A stretch of 64,000 nt of DNA from Methylomonas sp. LL1 (GCF_015711015.1 NZ_CP064652.1:61317-125316), one strand, 5' to 3'. Shown: positions 36,754 to 46,320, counted from the stretch's first letter. Numbers and translations are program-made. The notes: generated by a model not told the origin, from the letters alone.

Positions 36754-37750
36754 ACCAATCATACCTAACCCCGTGTTCAGCGAAGTGCTGCAACACATCC
36801 AGCAAGCGCGACGCAAAATCTTTAGCCAAGCCAACACAGCCCTGATCGACCTGTATTGGCAAATCGGCCTTACTATCAGCCACAAAGTGCAAAGCGAAGC
36901 CTGGGGTAAAGGCGTAGTCACCGAACTGGCGCAATATATTGCCCAAAACGCCCCGGACATCAAAGGCTTCAGCGACAAAAATCTATGGCGCATGAAGCAG
37001 TTTTACGAAACCTATCAGGCTGATGAAAAACTCTCGGCACTGGTGAGAGAATTGCCCTGGTCGCACAACCTGGCTATTTTTTCGCGCTGCAAAACCCAAC
37101 AGGAAAGAGCGTTTTATTTAAAGCTGACTATTGATGAAAAATACAGCGTTCGCGAGATTGATCGGCAAATTAGCGCCTGTTTATTTGAGCGTGCCATGCT
37201 GGATCAGCCAAAACTCTCAACACAGTTGAGAGAATTTCATCCCCAAATTAGCGCGGCCTTCAAAGACAACTACGTGCTGGAGTTTCTCGGCTTGCCGGAA
37301 ACCCACAGCGAAAACGACCTGCAAACAGCCCTGATCCAGCACATGAAGGACTTTATTCTGGAACTGGGTGGCGACTTTATCTTTATGGGTGAACAATTCC
37401 GCCTGCAAGTCGGCAATCAGGATTTTTATATCGATTTGCTATTTTACCACCGCGGCCTGTCCGCGCTGGTGGCCTTTGAACTGAAAATCGGCAAATTCTC
37501 ACCGGAACACATGGGGCAACTGAGTTTTTACCTGGAAGCACTGGATCGCGATGTCAAAAAGCCCCACGAAAACCCCAGCATTGGCGTCTTGCTGTGTCGC
37601 GACAAAGACGACGAAGTGGTGGAATACGCGCTATCACGCAACCTATCGCCGACCTTGATTGCTCAATACCAATTGCAATTGCCGGATAAAAAATTGATAC
37701 AGGCCAAGCTGCATGAGCTACTGGCACAAGAACGGGAGGGTGACAAATGA
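36746..37750 (+). CDS. yhcG: DUF1016 PD-(D/E)XK nuclease-domain protein (YhcG-like)
   Basis: 334 residues. The N-terminal DUF1016 region includes LIDLYWQIGLTISHKVQSEA and GFSDKNLWRMKQFYETYQ, and the C-terminal nuclease-like fold includes FYIDLLFYHRGLSALVAFEL and KIGKFSPEHMGQLSFYLEAL. Homologues are frequent partners of type I restriction genes, and the function is unresolved (Holliday-junction-like or accessory nuclease has been suggested). It overlaps both hsdR and hsdS, so it belongs to the operon. Confidence 0.92.
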   Translation: MNKPIIPNPVFSEVLQHIQQARRKIFSQANTALIDLYWQIGLTISHKVQSEAWGKGVVTELAQYIAQNAPDIKGFSDKNLWRMKQFYETYQADEKLSALVRELPWSHNLAIFSRCKTQQERAFYLKLTIDEKYSVREIDRQISACLFERAMLDQPKLSTQLREFHPQISAAFKDNYVLEFLGLPETHSENDLQTALIQHMKDFILELGGDFIFMGEQFRLQVGNQDFYIDLLFYHRGLSALVAFELKIGKFSPEHMGQLSFYLEALDRDVKKPHENPSIGVLLCRDKDDEVVEYALSRNLSPTLIAQYQLQLPDKKLIQAKLHELLAQEREGDK

Positions 37751-39057
37751 GTGAACCCACGAAAAAGGCTTTGGTGCCGGTGTTGCGTTTTCCTGAGTTT
37801 CGGGATGCGGGGGATTGGAATAATGTACCCTTGGAAAGTTTGTATTCTTTTAAAGTAACCAACTCGTACTCAAGAGATCAATTAAACTATGAGAATGGTT
37901 CAGTAAAAAATATTCATTATGGCGATATACACACCAAATATTCGACTTTATTTAATATCGAAAAAGAAGTTGTACCGTTTATAAATCCGTCAGAGGCTCT
38001 CGAAAAAATTAAGCCAGAGTGTTACTGCGTCGAGGGCGATATGATTTTTGCTGACGCATCGGAAGATTTGGAAGATGTAGGCAAAAGTATAGAAGTTATT
38101 AATCTAAATAATGAGAAACTGTTATCTGGGTTACACACCCTATTAGCACGACAAAAAGACAAAAAGTTGATAATCGGGTTTGGTGGATATTTATTTAAAT
38201 CAAACCGAATTCGGATGCAAATTAAAAAAGAATCTCAAGGAGCGAAGGTTCTTGGAATATCGGCGGGAAGACTATCAAATATTGAAGTTGCTTTTCCTTC
38301 AGATAAGAAAGAACAACAAAAAATCGTCGATTGCCTGTCTTCCATCGACGAATTGGTCACCGCGCAAACCCGAAAAGTCGAGGCCCTCAAAGCCTATAAA
38401 AAAGGCCTGATGCAACAGCTATTCCCCACCGAAGGTGCAACCGTGCCCAAACTGCGCTTTCCTGAGTTTCGGGATGCTGGGGAATGGAAAATCAGAGAAC
38501 TAAAAGACTTTATAACTGAAAGAAATCAGATACCGTCAGAAAAATTACCGCTATACAGTCTAACTATTGAAGATGGCGTCACGCCAAAAACGGAGCGATA
38601 TGAGCGTTCTTTTCTAGTCAAAGATGAGAAGGATGCTTATAAATTGGCGGGTCCAAATGACTTTGCCTATAACCCTATGAATTTGAGATTTGGCGCTATT
38701 GGAAGACATTATGGTTGTCAAAATATTGCTCTTTCAAAATATTACAATATTTTTTATTGCGATGAAACTGTAGATTCACGATTTTGTGAAATTTACTTTA
38801 AAAGCGGTGAAATGCTTACGCATTATGATGACGTCGCAACTGGCTCTTTAATTGAGAAAAGACGTGTTCATTTTAGTAGTTTTCTGAAGATTAAAATCGT
38901 ATTTCCGAACTTATCTGAACAACAAAGAATCGCCGATTGCCTGTCTTCCATCGACGACCTGATCACCGCGCAAACCCAGAAGCTAGCCGAACTCAAAGCC
39001 CATAAAAACGGCCTGATGCAGCAACTTTTCCCCGCCGTTGATGAAGTGAACGGATGA
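37747..39057 (+). CDS. hsdS: type I restriction specificity subunit HsdS
   Basis: 436 residues with two target recognition domains. Each half begins with a near-identical motif (LRFPEFRDAGDW at about residue 15 and LRFPEFRDAGEW at about residue 237) and ends with a conserved helix (IVDCLSSIDELVTAQTRK and IADCLSSIDDLITAQTQK). This is the classic duplicated architecture, in which each half reads one half of a bipartite site. The duplicated DNA (for example TTTCCTGAGTTTCGGGATGC at about 37788 and 38458) could recombine. It overlaps the ATPase gene by 4 bases. Confidence 0.95.
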   Translation: MSEPTKKALVPVLRFPEFRDAGDWNNVPLESLYSFKVTNSYSRDQLNYENGSVKNIHYGDIHTKYSTLFNIEKEVVPFINPSEALEKIKPECYCVEGDMIFADASEDLEDVGKSIEVINLNNEKLLSGLHTLLARQKDKKLIIGFGGYLFKSNRIRMQIKKESQGAKVLGISAGRLSNIEVAFPSDKKEQQKIVDCLSSIDELVTAQTRKVEALKAYKKGLMQQLFPTEGATVPKLRFPEFRDAGEWKIRELKDFITERNQIPSEKLPLYSLTIEDGVTPKTERYERSFLVKDEKDAYKLAGPNDFAYNPMNLRFGAIGRHYGCQNIALSKYYNIFYCDETVDSRFCEIYFKSGEMLTHYDDVATGSLIEKRRVHFSSFLKIKIVFPNLSEQQRIADCLSSIDDLITAQTQKLAELKAHKNGLMQQLFPAVDEVNG

Positions 39058-40039
39058 GCGACAAACCGAAAATCCACAAACTGCCAAACCTGCGCCGCTT
39101 AGTGCAAAGGCTACGAGATGACCTGCGCGATAACACCAACGGCGGTTCCGATTTTGTTTTGCTTTACGCCTATAACGGCACCGGCAAAACCCGCCTTTCC
39201 ATGGCGTTTAAAGAGGCAGGAAAACGCAAAAGGGGCGTTGCCAGAGATACCCTATATTTCAATGCCTATACCGAAGACCTGTTTCATTGGGATAACGACT
39301 TAAGCAACGATACCGAACGCGTGCTGCAAATCAACTCGGATTCCAATTTCTTTAACGGTTTTAAAGAGTTGGCTATTGAAGACAAAATTCGTCCTTATTT
39401 GAATCGTTACGCCGAATTTGATTTCAAAATCGATTATGAAAACTGGACCATTACCTTTTCCAAAGGCGATGCCAACCATATCAAGGTATCGCGCGGCGAA
39501 GAAAATATTTTTATTTGGTGTATTTTTCTGGCAATTTGCGAACTCACTCTGGATGGTGCAGAAGACGAAGCCTACAGCTGGGTGAAATACTTTTACATTG
39601 ACGACCCAATTTCGTCACTGGATGACAACAACGCCATTGCTGTTGCCAGTGATTTGGCGCAACTGCTCAAGCGCGGAACGAAGCGGGTAAAGACAGTGAT
39701 TTCATCCCATCACAGCCTGTTTTTTAATGTGATGTGTAACGAGCTGAAGAAAACGTCGCATAAAACCTATTTTCTGCATCGTGGTAATGATTCAGACTCC
39801 TACACCCTCCGGGCCACCGATGACACGCCGTTTTTCCACCATGTCGCCATGCTGGCCGAACTGCAGAAAGCCTCGGAATCCGGCAAACTATATACCCATC
39901 ACTTCAATATGCTGCGGAGCATTTTGGAAAAAACCGCCACTTTTTTTGGGTTCAATGATTTTTCTGCCTGCATTCACGGCATTGACGACGAAGTGTTATT
40001 CGCCCGCGCCTTAAATTTGCTCAGCCACGGTAAATACTC
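39054..40039 (+). pseudogene. ABC-type ATPase gene, 5' part (interrupted by IS3)
   Basis: The 5' 986 bases of an ATPase gene in the hsd operon. Walker A is AYNGTGKTRLSM, the signature and Walker B are in WVKYFYIDDPISSLDDNN, and a switch His is in TVISSHHSLFF. The DDPISSLD block is like that of PrrC/RloC-type ATPases that guard type I restriction systems. The anticodon-nuclease part is not visible. An IS3 element splits the gene at 40040. Rejoined with 41289-41421 it gives 371 codons. The extra residues after the break (DVATLNRTHFLK) come from the IS end. Confidence 0.85.
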
Positions 40040-40067
40040 TGATGTGGCTACACTAAACCGGACACAC
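40040..40067 (+). repeat. IS3 left inverted repeat
   Basis: Starts TGATGTGGCTACACT and ends CCGGACACAC; inverse of 41261-41288 at 23 of 28 positions. Confidence 0.9.
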
Positions 40068-40101
40068 TTTTTAAAATAACCTGAAAAAGCGTGAATCCAA
40101 A

Positions 40102-40398
40102 ATGAGCCAAGAAAAACCCAATACCTATACAGCCGAATTCAGAGCCTCAGCCGTCAAGTTGGCGAATGAATCCGATAAACCGATCAGCCAGGTAGCCCAG
40201 GATCTTGGCATTAACGTCAATACCTTGCATACCTGGATAGGAAAATACAGTCGCCCCAAAGACAGCAATAAAGCGGTCCGTACCGATGAACATCTGTACG
40301 ATGAACTCAAGCGCCTTAAGAAGGAAGTGGCCCGATTGACCGAGGAGCGCGATTTACTAAAAAAGGCAGCGGCGTACTTCGCCAAGGAACAAAGATGA
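40102..40398 (+). CDS. IS3-family transposase OrfA
   Basis: 98 residues. It has a helix-turn-helix ([19 protein letters not shown], then [17 protein letters not shown]) and a C-terminal leucine-zipper helix ([20 protein letters not shown]) that dimerises with OrfB. The stop overlaps the OrfB ATG as ATGA, so OrfB may be made by re-initiation rather than or as well as frameshifting. Confidence 0.92.
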   Translation: MSQEKPNTYTAEFRASAVKLANESDKPISQVAQDLGINVNTLHTWIGKYSRPKDSNKAVRTDEHLYDELKRLKKEVARLTEERDLLKKAAAYFAKEQR

Positions 40399-41258
40399 AG
40401 TACGCCTGGATCAAGCAGCATGCAGAGGACTTTGCGGTAGATACCCTGTGCCGGTTCATGAGGGTATCCCGAAGCGCCTACTACGACTGGCTGAAGCAAG
40501 GCCCCTCTGCGGGCGAACAAGACGATGCCGCCCTATCCGAGATGATCCAAAGCACCTTTGGCAAAAGCCGGGCAACCTACGGTACGCGCCGTCTCAAAGC
40601 CGCCTTATCCGCTCAGAACCGAACCGTCAGCCGCCGCCGTATCGGTCGTTTGATGCGGGAAGCGGGGTTGGCCTGTAAAACCAAGCGCAAATTCAAAGCC
40701 ACGACGAATTCGAAGCATCATCAACCGGTTGCGTCCAATCACCTGGATCGGCAATTTGCCGTGGAAAAGCCCAATCAAGTTTATGCCGGCGACATCACCT
40801 ATATCCATACGCAGGAGGGCTGGCTGTATCTGGCCGTGGTGATTGATCTCTATTCCCGGCAAGTCGTGGGCTGGTCTATGGCCGAACATATGCGGACCAA
40901 ACTGGTGAACGATGCGCTACTGATGGCGGTTTGGAAGCGCAAGCCCGAGAAAGGCTTGCTATGGCATACCGATCGCGGCAGCCAATATGCATCGGACAGC
41001 CATCGAGCCTTATTAACGCAACACGGCATCCGGCAAAGCATGAGTCGTAAGGGAAACTGCTGGGATAATGCCGTCTCGGAAAGTTTCTTTCATACCCTGA
41101 AAATCGAGTTGATACATCACCAGACCTATCGAACCCGATCCGAGGCCAGGCAGGCCGTATTCGAATATATCGAAGTGTTTTATAACCGCGAGCGACTTCA
41201 TTCCGCCAATGGCTACTTGTCGCCCGTTGACTACGAATTGCAGCTTAAAGCTGCTTAG
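40395..41258 (+). CDS. IS3-family transposase OrfB (rve integrase)
   Basis: 287 residues with an N-terminal HTH_21 region ([20 protein letters not shown]) and the DDE core: D in [16 protein letters not shown] in [16 protein letters not shown] and E in [18 protein letters not shown]. It is intact. With OrfA it forms the cut-and-paste or copy-out transposase of the element. Confidence 0.94.
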   Translation: MKYAWIKQHAEDFAVDTLCRFMRVSRSAYYDWLKQGPSAGEQDDAALSEMIQSTFGKSRATYGTRRLKAALSAQNRTVSRRRIGRLMREAGLACKTKRKFKATTNSKHHQPVASNHLDRQFAVEKPNQVYAGDITYIHTQEGWLYLAVVIDLYSRQVVGWSMAEHMRTKLVNDALLMAVWKRKPEKGLLWHTDRGSQYASDSHRALLTQHGIRQSMSRKGNCWDNAVSESFFHTLKIELIHHQTYRTRSEARQAVFEYIEVFYNRERLHSANGYLSPVDYELQLKAA

Positions 41259-41260
41259 CT

Positions 41261-41288
41261 GTGTGTCCGGAAAAGTGTTGACACATCA
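41261..41288 (-). repeat. IS3 right inverted repeat
   Basis: Reads GTGTGTCCGGAAAAGTGTTG then ACACATCA on the plus strand; inverse of 40040-40067. Confidence 0.9.
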
Positions 41289-41421
41289 CTCGGCCTACGA
41301 ACCGAAAGAAATGGGCGAAGACACCAAGCAACTCTTTCAAAACATTTTAAGTGCATTTCTGAACCGCTATCAATTTGACTTGCCGGAAATGATCACCGTT
41401 ACAACGACACAAGCGAATTAA
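41289..41421 (+). pseudogene. ABC-type ATPase gene, 3' part
   Basis: The remaining 44 codons after the IS (AYEPKEMGEDTKQLFQNILS, then RYQFDLPEMITVTTTQAN) with its own stop. Skipping one CTC copy makes it continuous with GKYS at the end of the 5' part (986 + 130 bases = 372 codons). hsdM starts two bases later. Confidence 0.85.
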
Positions 41422-41423
41422 CC

Positions 41424-43034
41424 ATGACCGAACAAGAACTAAGCAAACTAGGCAGCACGCTTTGGGGAATAGCCGACGATTTACGCGGTGCGATGAATGC
41501 CGACGACTTCCGCGACTATATGTTGTCGTTTCTGTTTTTGCGGTATCTATCGGACAACTACGAGGCTGCCGCCCAAAAAGAACTGGGGCCGGATTACCCG
41601 AAACCGGTGGATGATGATAAGCGTGCGCCGCTATCTATATGGTATGCAGCGAATGCCGGTGATGTGGCGGAATTTGAAAAACAAATGCGCCGCAAAGTGC
41701 ATTATGTGATTGAACCGCAGCATCTTTGGACCAGTATTGCTGAACTGGCTAGAACCCAAAACGGGGAATTGCTACACACCCTGGAAAAAGGCTTTAAATA
41801 CATTGAAAACCATAGCTTTGACAGCACTTTTCAAGGCTTGTTCTCGGAGATTAACCTCAATTCCGAAAAGCTCGGCAAAAATTACACTGACCGGAATGCC
41901 AAACTGTGCAAAATTATCAGCAAAATTGCCGAAGGGATTGCCCGATTCTCGACTGATAGCGATATTCTGGGCGATGCCTATGAATACCTGATCGGCCAGT
42001 TTGCCGCCGGTTCGGGCAAAAAAGCCGGTGAGTTTTATACGCCGCAACAGATTTCCGACATTCTGTCCGCTATCGTTGCCCTGGATAGTCAAGAACCGGC
42101 TACGGGCAAAAAGAAGAGGCTGGATAAGGTGCTGGATTTTGCCTGTGGCTCCGGCTCGTTGTTACTCAATGTCCGCAAGCAACTTGGCCAGCATGGTATC
42201 GGCAAGATTTACGGCCAAGAATCCAATATCACGACCTACAACCTGGCACGCATGAACATGCTACTACACGGAGTGAAGGATTCGGAATTTGAAATTCATC
42301 ACGGCGATACCTTGTTGAACGATTGGGCTATTTTGAAGGAAATGAACCCAGCCAAAAAGCTATTGTTTGATGCCGTCGTGGCGAATGCGCCGTTTAGTCT
42401 GCGTTGGGATCCCAACGAAACCCTAGCCGAAGACTTTCGTTTCAAAGGCTATGGCCTCGCGCCCAAATCCGCTGCCGACTTTGCCTTTTTATTGCACGGT
42501 TTTCACTTTCTCAGCGACCAAGGCACCATGGCAATTATTTTGCCGCATGGAGTGCTGTTTCGTGGTGGTGCAGAAGAACGTATTCGTACCAAGCTGTTAA
42601 AAGACGGCCACATCGATACCGTGATTGGACTGCCCGCCAATCTGTTTTTCTCGACCGGTATTCCGGTTTGTATTCTGGTGTTAAAAAAATGCAAAAAGCC
42701 GGACGATGTGCTGTTCATCAACGCCAGCGAACACTTTGAAAAAGGCAAACGCCAAAACCGCTTACTGCCTGAGCATATCGACAAGATTGTCGATACCTAT
42801 CAATACCGCAAGCAAGAAGAGCGGTATTCCCGTCGGGTTTCGATGGCAGAAATCGAGCAAAATGATTTCAACCTGAACATTTCCCGTTATATCAGTACCG
42901 CCAAAGCAGAAGAGCAGATTGATTTGCAGGCCGTTAATGCGGAGTTGGTGGCATTGGAGCAAAAAATTGTCGCTAGTACTGACCGGCATAATGTCTTTCT
43001 CAACGAATTGGGCTTGCCGTCTTTGCCAGACTAG
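41424..43034 (+). CDS. hsdM: type I restriction methyltransferase subunit HsdM
   Basis: 536 residues. An N-terminal helical HsdM_N domain (LGSTLWGIADDLRGAMNADD) is followed by an N6-adenine methyltransferase core with SAM motif I (VLDFACGSGSLLLNV) and catalytic motif IV at about N321. That motif reads NAPF where the family norm is NPPF. It methylates adenine at the HsdS target and is required for restriction. Gene order hsdR-yhcG-hsdS-ATPase-hsdM is less usual than hsdR-M-S or hsdM-S-R. Confidence 0.93.
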   Translation: MTEQELSKLGSTLWGIADDLRGAMNADDFRDYMLSFLFLRYLSDNYEAAAQKELGPDYPKPVDDDKRAPLSIWYAANAGDVAEFEKQMRRKVHYVIEPQHLWTSIAELARTQNGELLHTLEKGFKYIENHSFDSTFQGLFSEINLNSEKLGKNYTDRNAKLCKIISKIAEGIARFSTDSDILGDAYEYLIGQFAAGSGKKAGEFYTPQQISDILSAIVALDSQEPATGKKKRLDKVLDFACGSGSLLLNVRKQLGQHGIGKIYGQESNITTYNLARMNMLLHGVKDSEFEIHHGDTLLNDWAILKEMNPAKKLLFDAVVANAPFSLRWDPNETLAEDFRFKGYGLAPKSAADFAFLLHGFHFLSDQGTMAIILPHGVLFRGGAEERIRTKLLKDGHIDTVIGLPANLFFSTGIPVCILVLKKCKKPDDVLFINASEHFEKGKRQNRLLPEHIDKIVDTYQYRKQEERYSRRVSMAEIEQNDFNLNISRYISTAKAEEQIDLQAVNAELVALEQKIVASTDRHNVFLNELGLPSLPD

Positions 43035-43047
43035 CGGGAGCATTTGA

Positions 43048-43305
43048 ACAGAAACTTACGGTTTCAAAATCCAGCCATGCAAAATTTCTCTAAAGCAGAC
43101 GCTGGCAATTATTCATTTCAAAGAGGTTGGATATCAGGTTACGCCCCCCAAGCTGACTATAGATAAATTTTCAGAATGGCAGCAAGCCCATGAAGAGCAG
43201 ACATTTAAAAACCCTGAAGCATTTGTCTCTAGTGGTTCACTCGTGGGCGTTATCTTGATCCGGTTATCATGTCAAAAATGCATGTTATCCCGTTTAGAAC
43301 TTTAA
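43048..43305 (+). pseudogene. open frame without start, probable gene remnant
   Basis: An 85-codon stop-to-stop frame with protein-like content (LAIIHFKEVGYQVTPPKLTI, then KFSEWQQAHEEQTFKNPEAF and VSSGSLVGVILIRLSCQ). It has no ATG or GTG near the front, and the stop-free run starts just after hsdM. It reads as a decayed coding region of unknown family. The rest of the 412-base gap (43035-43446) holds a small hairpin and nothing else I can support. Confidence 0.35.
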
Positions 43306-43375
43306 GGGTTTCAGAAGGAGATTGACGTAAACAGAAAGCCTAGTGTACAAGATATGCAGACCTAGATAATAACTT

Positions 43376-43400
43376 GATGGCTTCGCGGAGCGGAGCCATC
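43376..43400. repeat. hairpin upstream of SMEK/pAgo operon
   Basis: A 7-bp stem GATGGCT/AGCCATC around an 11-base loop. There is no T-tract after it. It may be a REP-like element or a weak transcript boundary between the hsd operon and the Argonaute operon. Confidence 0.4.
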
Positions 43401-43446
43401 GGGTCAGATAGCTATAAATAGAATTTCATAAAACTGGATTATTTTA

Positions 43447-44868
43447 TTGAAACAGATTGAGATTGAAAATCAACTACGAGAAGTTGTCAGCAGGCTGATA
43501 ACCGAAATTGATTTGGCGACAAAACAAGGAAGGCTTGATGTTAACCTTATTTCTGAAGATGCCTGGATACCTATCCTGAAGGAAGTTTACCAGTGTCCGA
43601 ATTTGGTAAACCTGAATAGAAAACACAAGAATTTCCCTGGCATTGATTTAGGGGATGAGCAGGATAGGGTCGCCTTTCAAGTAACCTCGTCCATAGACAT
43701 TGAGAAGGTCAAATCGACCTTAGAGCAATTTAAGAAGCGCAACTACAAGAATGCCTTTGACGAGCTCTATATTTTTACGCTGCGTTCTAAGCAGAAAAGC
43801 TACTCACAGAATGCGATTGATAACGCCATCGGTGATGAAATTCGTTTTGATGCGAAGGAACACATTATTGACCCCGGTGATGTATTGGCTGAAATCACCG
43901 GTTTACGATTGCCAGCACAAGAGAGAATGTTGCAGGAGTTCCGTGCAATACTCGGTGATGTAGAAGCATCGGTTAAAGCGCTAAACGCACCTGAGAATGC
44001 CCCATATATCTTAGTTTCAAACCTCATTGAGGTTACACCTCCAAGTGCATTATATTTGGCTGAATTGTGCATCGACGAAGAAAGCACAATTGCTGCAGCC
44101 AAGCGCGATTTAAACTACAAAGGGAAACACCCAAACAAGCATCTTTTAGTGAGGCTAGCTTTACAACTTGCCGGATTAGGCTGTCATGGTTGGGCTGTAT
44201 TTGAGAATCGCATTTTCACGTTCTATGACATGGAGCGAGAGTCGGCTTTCAGATCCATAGTAGACGTTGGAAGTATCGAAGAGCTGACGACGGAAGATAT
44301 TTCACAACATGAGCTCGTTGAATATCAAAATCTATTCAAATATCTGATCAAAGATACTCTCCGGGACCAACTTCTAGCCTTCAATGTGAATTGGAGCAAG
44401 CAACAAAACCAATTTTACTTTTTGCCTGATGAAAAAGACTCTGATCAGAGAAGGGAAGAATGGGTGGGTAAAAAGCTCTCAAGAAGAAGAGTTTTTGAGA
44501 AGAAATACCAGACGAAAGACCCAACGAAAGTAGCCTTCTTTAAGCACTTAGCGTTTGACATCTCATTTATTGATGTTGACTCACAATGGTATGCCACTGT
44601 TACACCGAGCTGGTATTACACATGGAATCTGTATAAGCGAAATCGATTCCATGACGATCTTCTCTCAAAGCAGAAGCGTCTTGAGCATAACAATTCCGTT
44701 AGGGATCAAGTTAGATTCGTCGGGTATTTCCTTGCAAATAGCCGTAACGATAACGATTTGATCACATTTGGCGAATTGGTCGAATTCCAATGTTTGTCCA
44801 ATATTTCACTCGAAGAAAACGAAGAGCTGGAAGAGGTGTTGGAAGAGGAGGATGTCAGTGCAGATTAA
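43447..44868 (+). CDS. SMEK-domain protein with probable APAZ-like C-terminal half (pAgo partner)
   Basis: 473 residues from a TTG start with a weak GGA ribosome site. Residues 1 to about 100 match the SMEK domain seen N-terminally in bacterial defence proteins: NLVNLN (52-57) and GIDLGDEQDRVAFQVTSS (65-82), which looks PD-(D/E)XK-like (D67 and Q78) but without the usual Lys. The part from about 230, including HGWAVFENRIFTFYDME, RRRVFEKKYQTKDPTKVAFF and WYATVTPSWYYTWNLYKR, recalls the N/PAZ-linked APAZ region of short-Argonaute partners. It overlaps the Argonaute gene by 17 bases. Its likely role is as the effector, triggered by guide-target recognition; this is not shown. Confidence 0.7.
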   Translation: MKQIEIENQLREVVSRLITEIDLATKQGRLDVNLISEDAWIPILKEVYQCPNLVNLNRKHKNFPGIDLGDEQDRVAFQVTSSIDIEKVKSTLEQFKKRNYKNAFDELYIFTLRSKQKSYSQNAIDNAIGDEIRFDAKEHIIDPGDVLAEITGLRLPAQERMLQEFRAILGDVEASVKALNAPENAPYILVSNLIEVTPPSALYLAELCIDEESTIAAAKRDLNYKGKHPNKHLLVRLALQLAGLGCHGWAVFENRIFTFYDMERESAFRSIVDVGSIEELTTEDISQHELVEYQNLFKYLIKDTLRDQLLAFNVNWSKQQNQFYFLPDEKDSDQRREEWVGKKLSRRRVFEKKYQTKDPTKVAFFKHLAFDISFIDVDSQWYATVTPSWYYTWNLYKRNRFHDDLLSKQKRLEHNNSVRDQVRFVGYFLANSRNDNDLITFGELVEFQCLSNISLEENEELEEVLEEEDVSAD

Positions 44869-46300
44869 GATCCTTGATGAGCCGAAGCTGGAGTTTGCCA
44901 ATGGAACACACATCTGTCCAAAGGCAGGCATTGAAACACTTGGCGTATATGACAAAAACGATGAGTTCCGGCAGAGCGAGTTGAGACTGGGAATAGTTGG
45001 ACGCGGAGAAGGTGTCGATCTTTTAGATCTCTGGATAGCAAAATGCCAAGAAGGAATCGAGGGTAAAGAGTCAAAATATTCAAATCTTTTTAGAGGATTC
45101 GGTGGATTCACACAGCATCATGGATTTTATGCGAAGTTCTTATATGGTCCGACGCTAACCAGAACCATTCAAAAGTCAGAGTTAAACAAAACATTGAAAA
45201 TCGAATCGAGGGAACAGCGAGTCAGGGTATGTGTTGATCTGTACTTTGATCAAATCCGCTTTCTTGCCGAACACCGTCCAGTGGATGTAATTATTTGCGT
45301 CATTCCAAATGATATGTTCGATGCTCTGACTAAGGAAAAAGGAAAGGAAGAAGATCCCGAGAGCTATGATGGCGACTCTGACGATGATAAAGCCAATGGT
45401 TCATTAGAACATAACTTCCGCCGTTTTTTGAAAGCGAAGACCATGCACTTGGGCAAACCTTTACAGCTTGTTTTAGAGAAGTCATTGTCTATTGATACCG
45501 GTAATAAAGGGCAGCAGGATGATGCGACGAGAGCGTGGAACTTTTGTACTGCACTTTACTACAAGGGAAATAAGACAATTCCTTGGCGATTGGTGGAGGA
45601 AACACATAAGCCAAAGACCTGCTATGTGGGAATTGGATTTTATAAAAGTCGTGATAATGAGACAGTATCAACCAGTTTGGCACAGGTCTTTGATGAGTTT
45701 GGTCATGGAGTGATTCTCAGGGGTTCTCCAGTTCAGTTAGATAAGAGCGACCGACGACCTTACATGAACGAAGGGCAAGCGTTCGAGTTGTTAATGAACG
45801 CTTTGAATGAGTATGATCATGCTTTGATGCAAATGCCTGCGCGGATTGTCATTCATAAATCCAGCAACTTCCGGGAAGAAGAGATTAGAGGATTTATCAG
45901 AGCAATAGAAAGCAAGGGTATACGAATGAAAGACTTCATAACCATTATGGAGTCCAAAGTACGGCTCTACAGCTACGAACAGTATCCCCCCGTGAGAGGA
46001 ACATTGCTGTCACTATCGGAAAGCAAGGCCATTCTCTATACAAAGGGAGCCGTCAATTTTTACAAGACTTATCCGGGAATGTATGTTCCATCTCCACTCG
46101 AAATCAGAGCTTTTGAACACGACTCTTCGTTGGAAGATTTATGTGAGGAAGTACTCGGGCTGACTAAGATGAATTGGAACAATACGCAATTTGACGGACG
46201 GTATCCCATCACTCTGGAATGTTCACGGAAAGTTGGCGAAATAATGAAGTATGTTGAGGAAAATGAGAAACCACAAGTTAGCTATAGCTTTTATATGTAG
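44852..46300 (+). CDS. short prokaryotic Argonaute (MID-PIWI), predicted inactive as nuclease
   Basis: 482 residues from the ATG at 44852, which has a strong GGAAGAGGAG site. The N-terminal part (DEPKLEFANGTHICPKAGIE, then LRLGIVGRGEGVDLL) matches MID-domain starts of short pAgos. The PIWI part contains CYVGIGFYKS (257-266) and MPARIVIHKSSNFREEEIRG (H335 region). In active PIWI proteins an Asp stands near the G262 position; here the sites read G and SS, so slicing is unlikely. The C-terminus VSYSFYM is typical. Guide binding with signalling to the SMEK partner is the expected mode, by analogy with SPARTA and SPARSA systems. Confidence 0.8.
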   Translation: MSVQIKILDEPKLEFANGTHICPKAGIETLGVYDKNDEFRQSELRLGIVGRGEGVDLLDLWIAKCQEGIEGKESKYSNLFRGFGGFTQHHGFYAKFLYGPTLTRTIQKSELNKTLKIESREQRVRVCVDLYFDQIRFLAEHRPVDVIICVIPNDMFDALTKEKGKEEDPESYDGDSDDDKANGSLEHNFRRFLKAKTMHLGKPLQLVLEKSLSIDTGNKGQQDDATRAWNFCTALYYKGNKTIPWRLVEETHKPKTCYVGIGFYKSRDNETVSTSLAQVFDEFGHGVILRGSPVQLDKSDRRPYMNEGQAFELLMNALNEYDHALMQMPARIVIHKSSNFREEEIRGFIRAIESKGIRMKDFITIMESKVRLYSYEQYPPVRGTLLSLSESKAILYTKGAVNFYKTYPGMYVPSPLEIRAFEHDSSLEDLCEEVLGLTKMNWNNTQFDGRYPITLECSRKVGEIMKYVEENEKPQVSYSFYM

Positions 46301-46320
46301 CACTTTGCACATTTTAAACT

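Larger units (their letters stand above)
40040..41288 (+). mobile_element. IS3-family insertion sequence, 1,249 bp
   Basis: Two overlapping frames (orfA/orfB) flanked by 28-bp inverted ends TGATGTG...CCGGACACAC (23 of 28 positions match) and a 3-bp duplication CTC (40037-40039 and 41289-41291). Length, frame layout and duplication all fit the IS3 family. It is inserted in the ATPase gene of the hsd operon in the operon's direction, so its outward transcription could still drive hsdM. Confidence 0.95.

Noticed and set aside
43376..43400. Hairpin as a second attC site framing the Argonaute operon
   Set aside because: It has a 7-bp stem but lacks the TAAC/GTTA ends, so it does not match attC.
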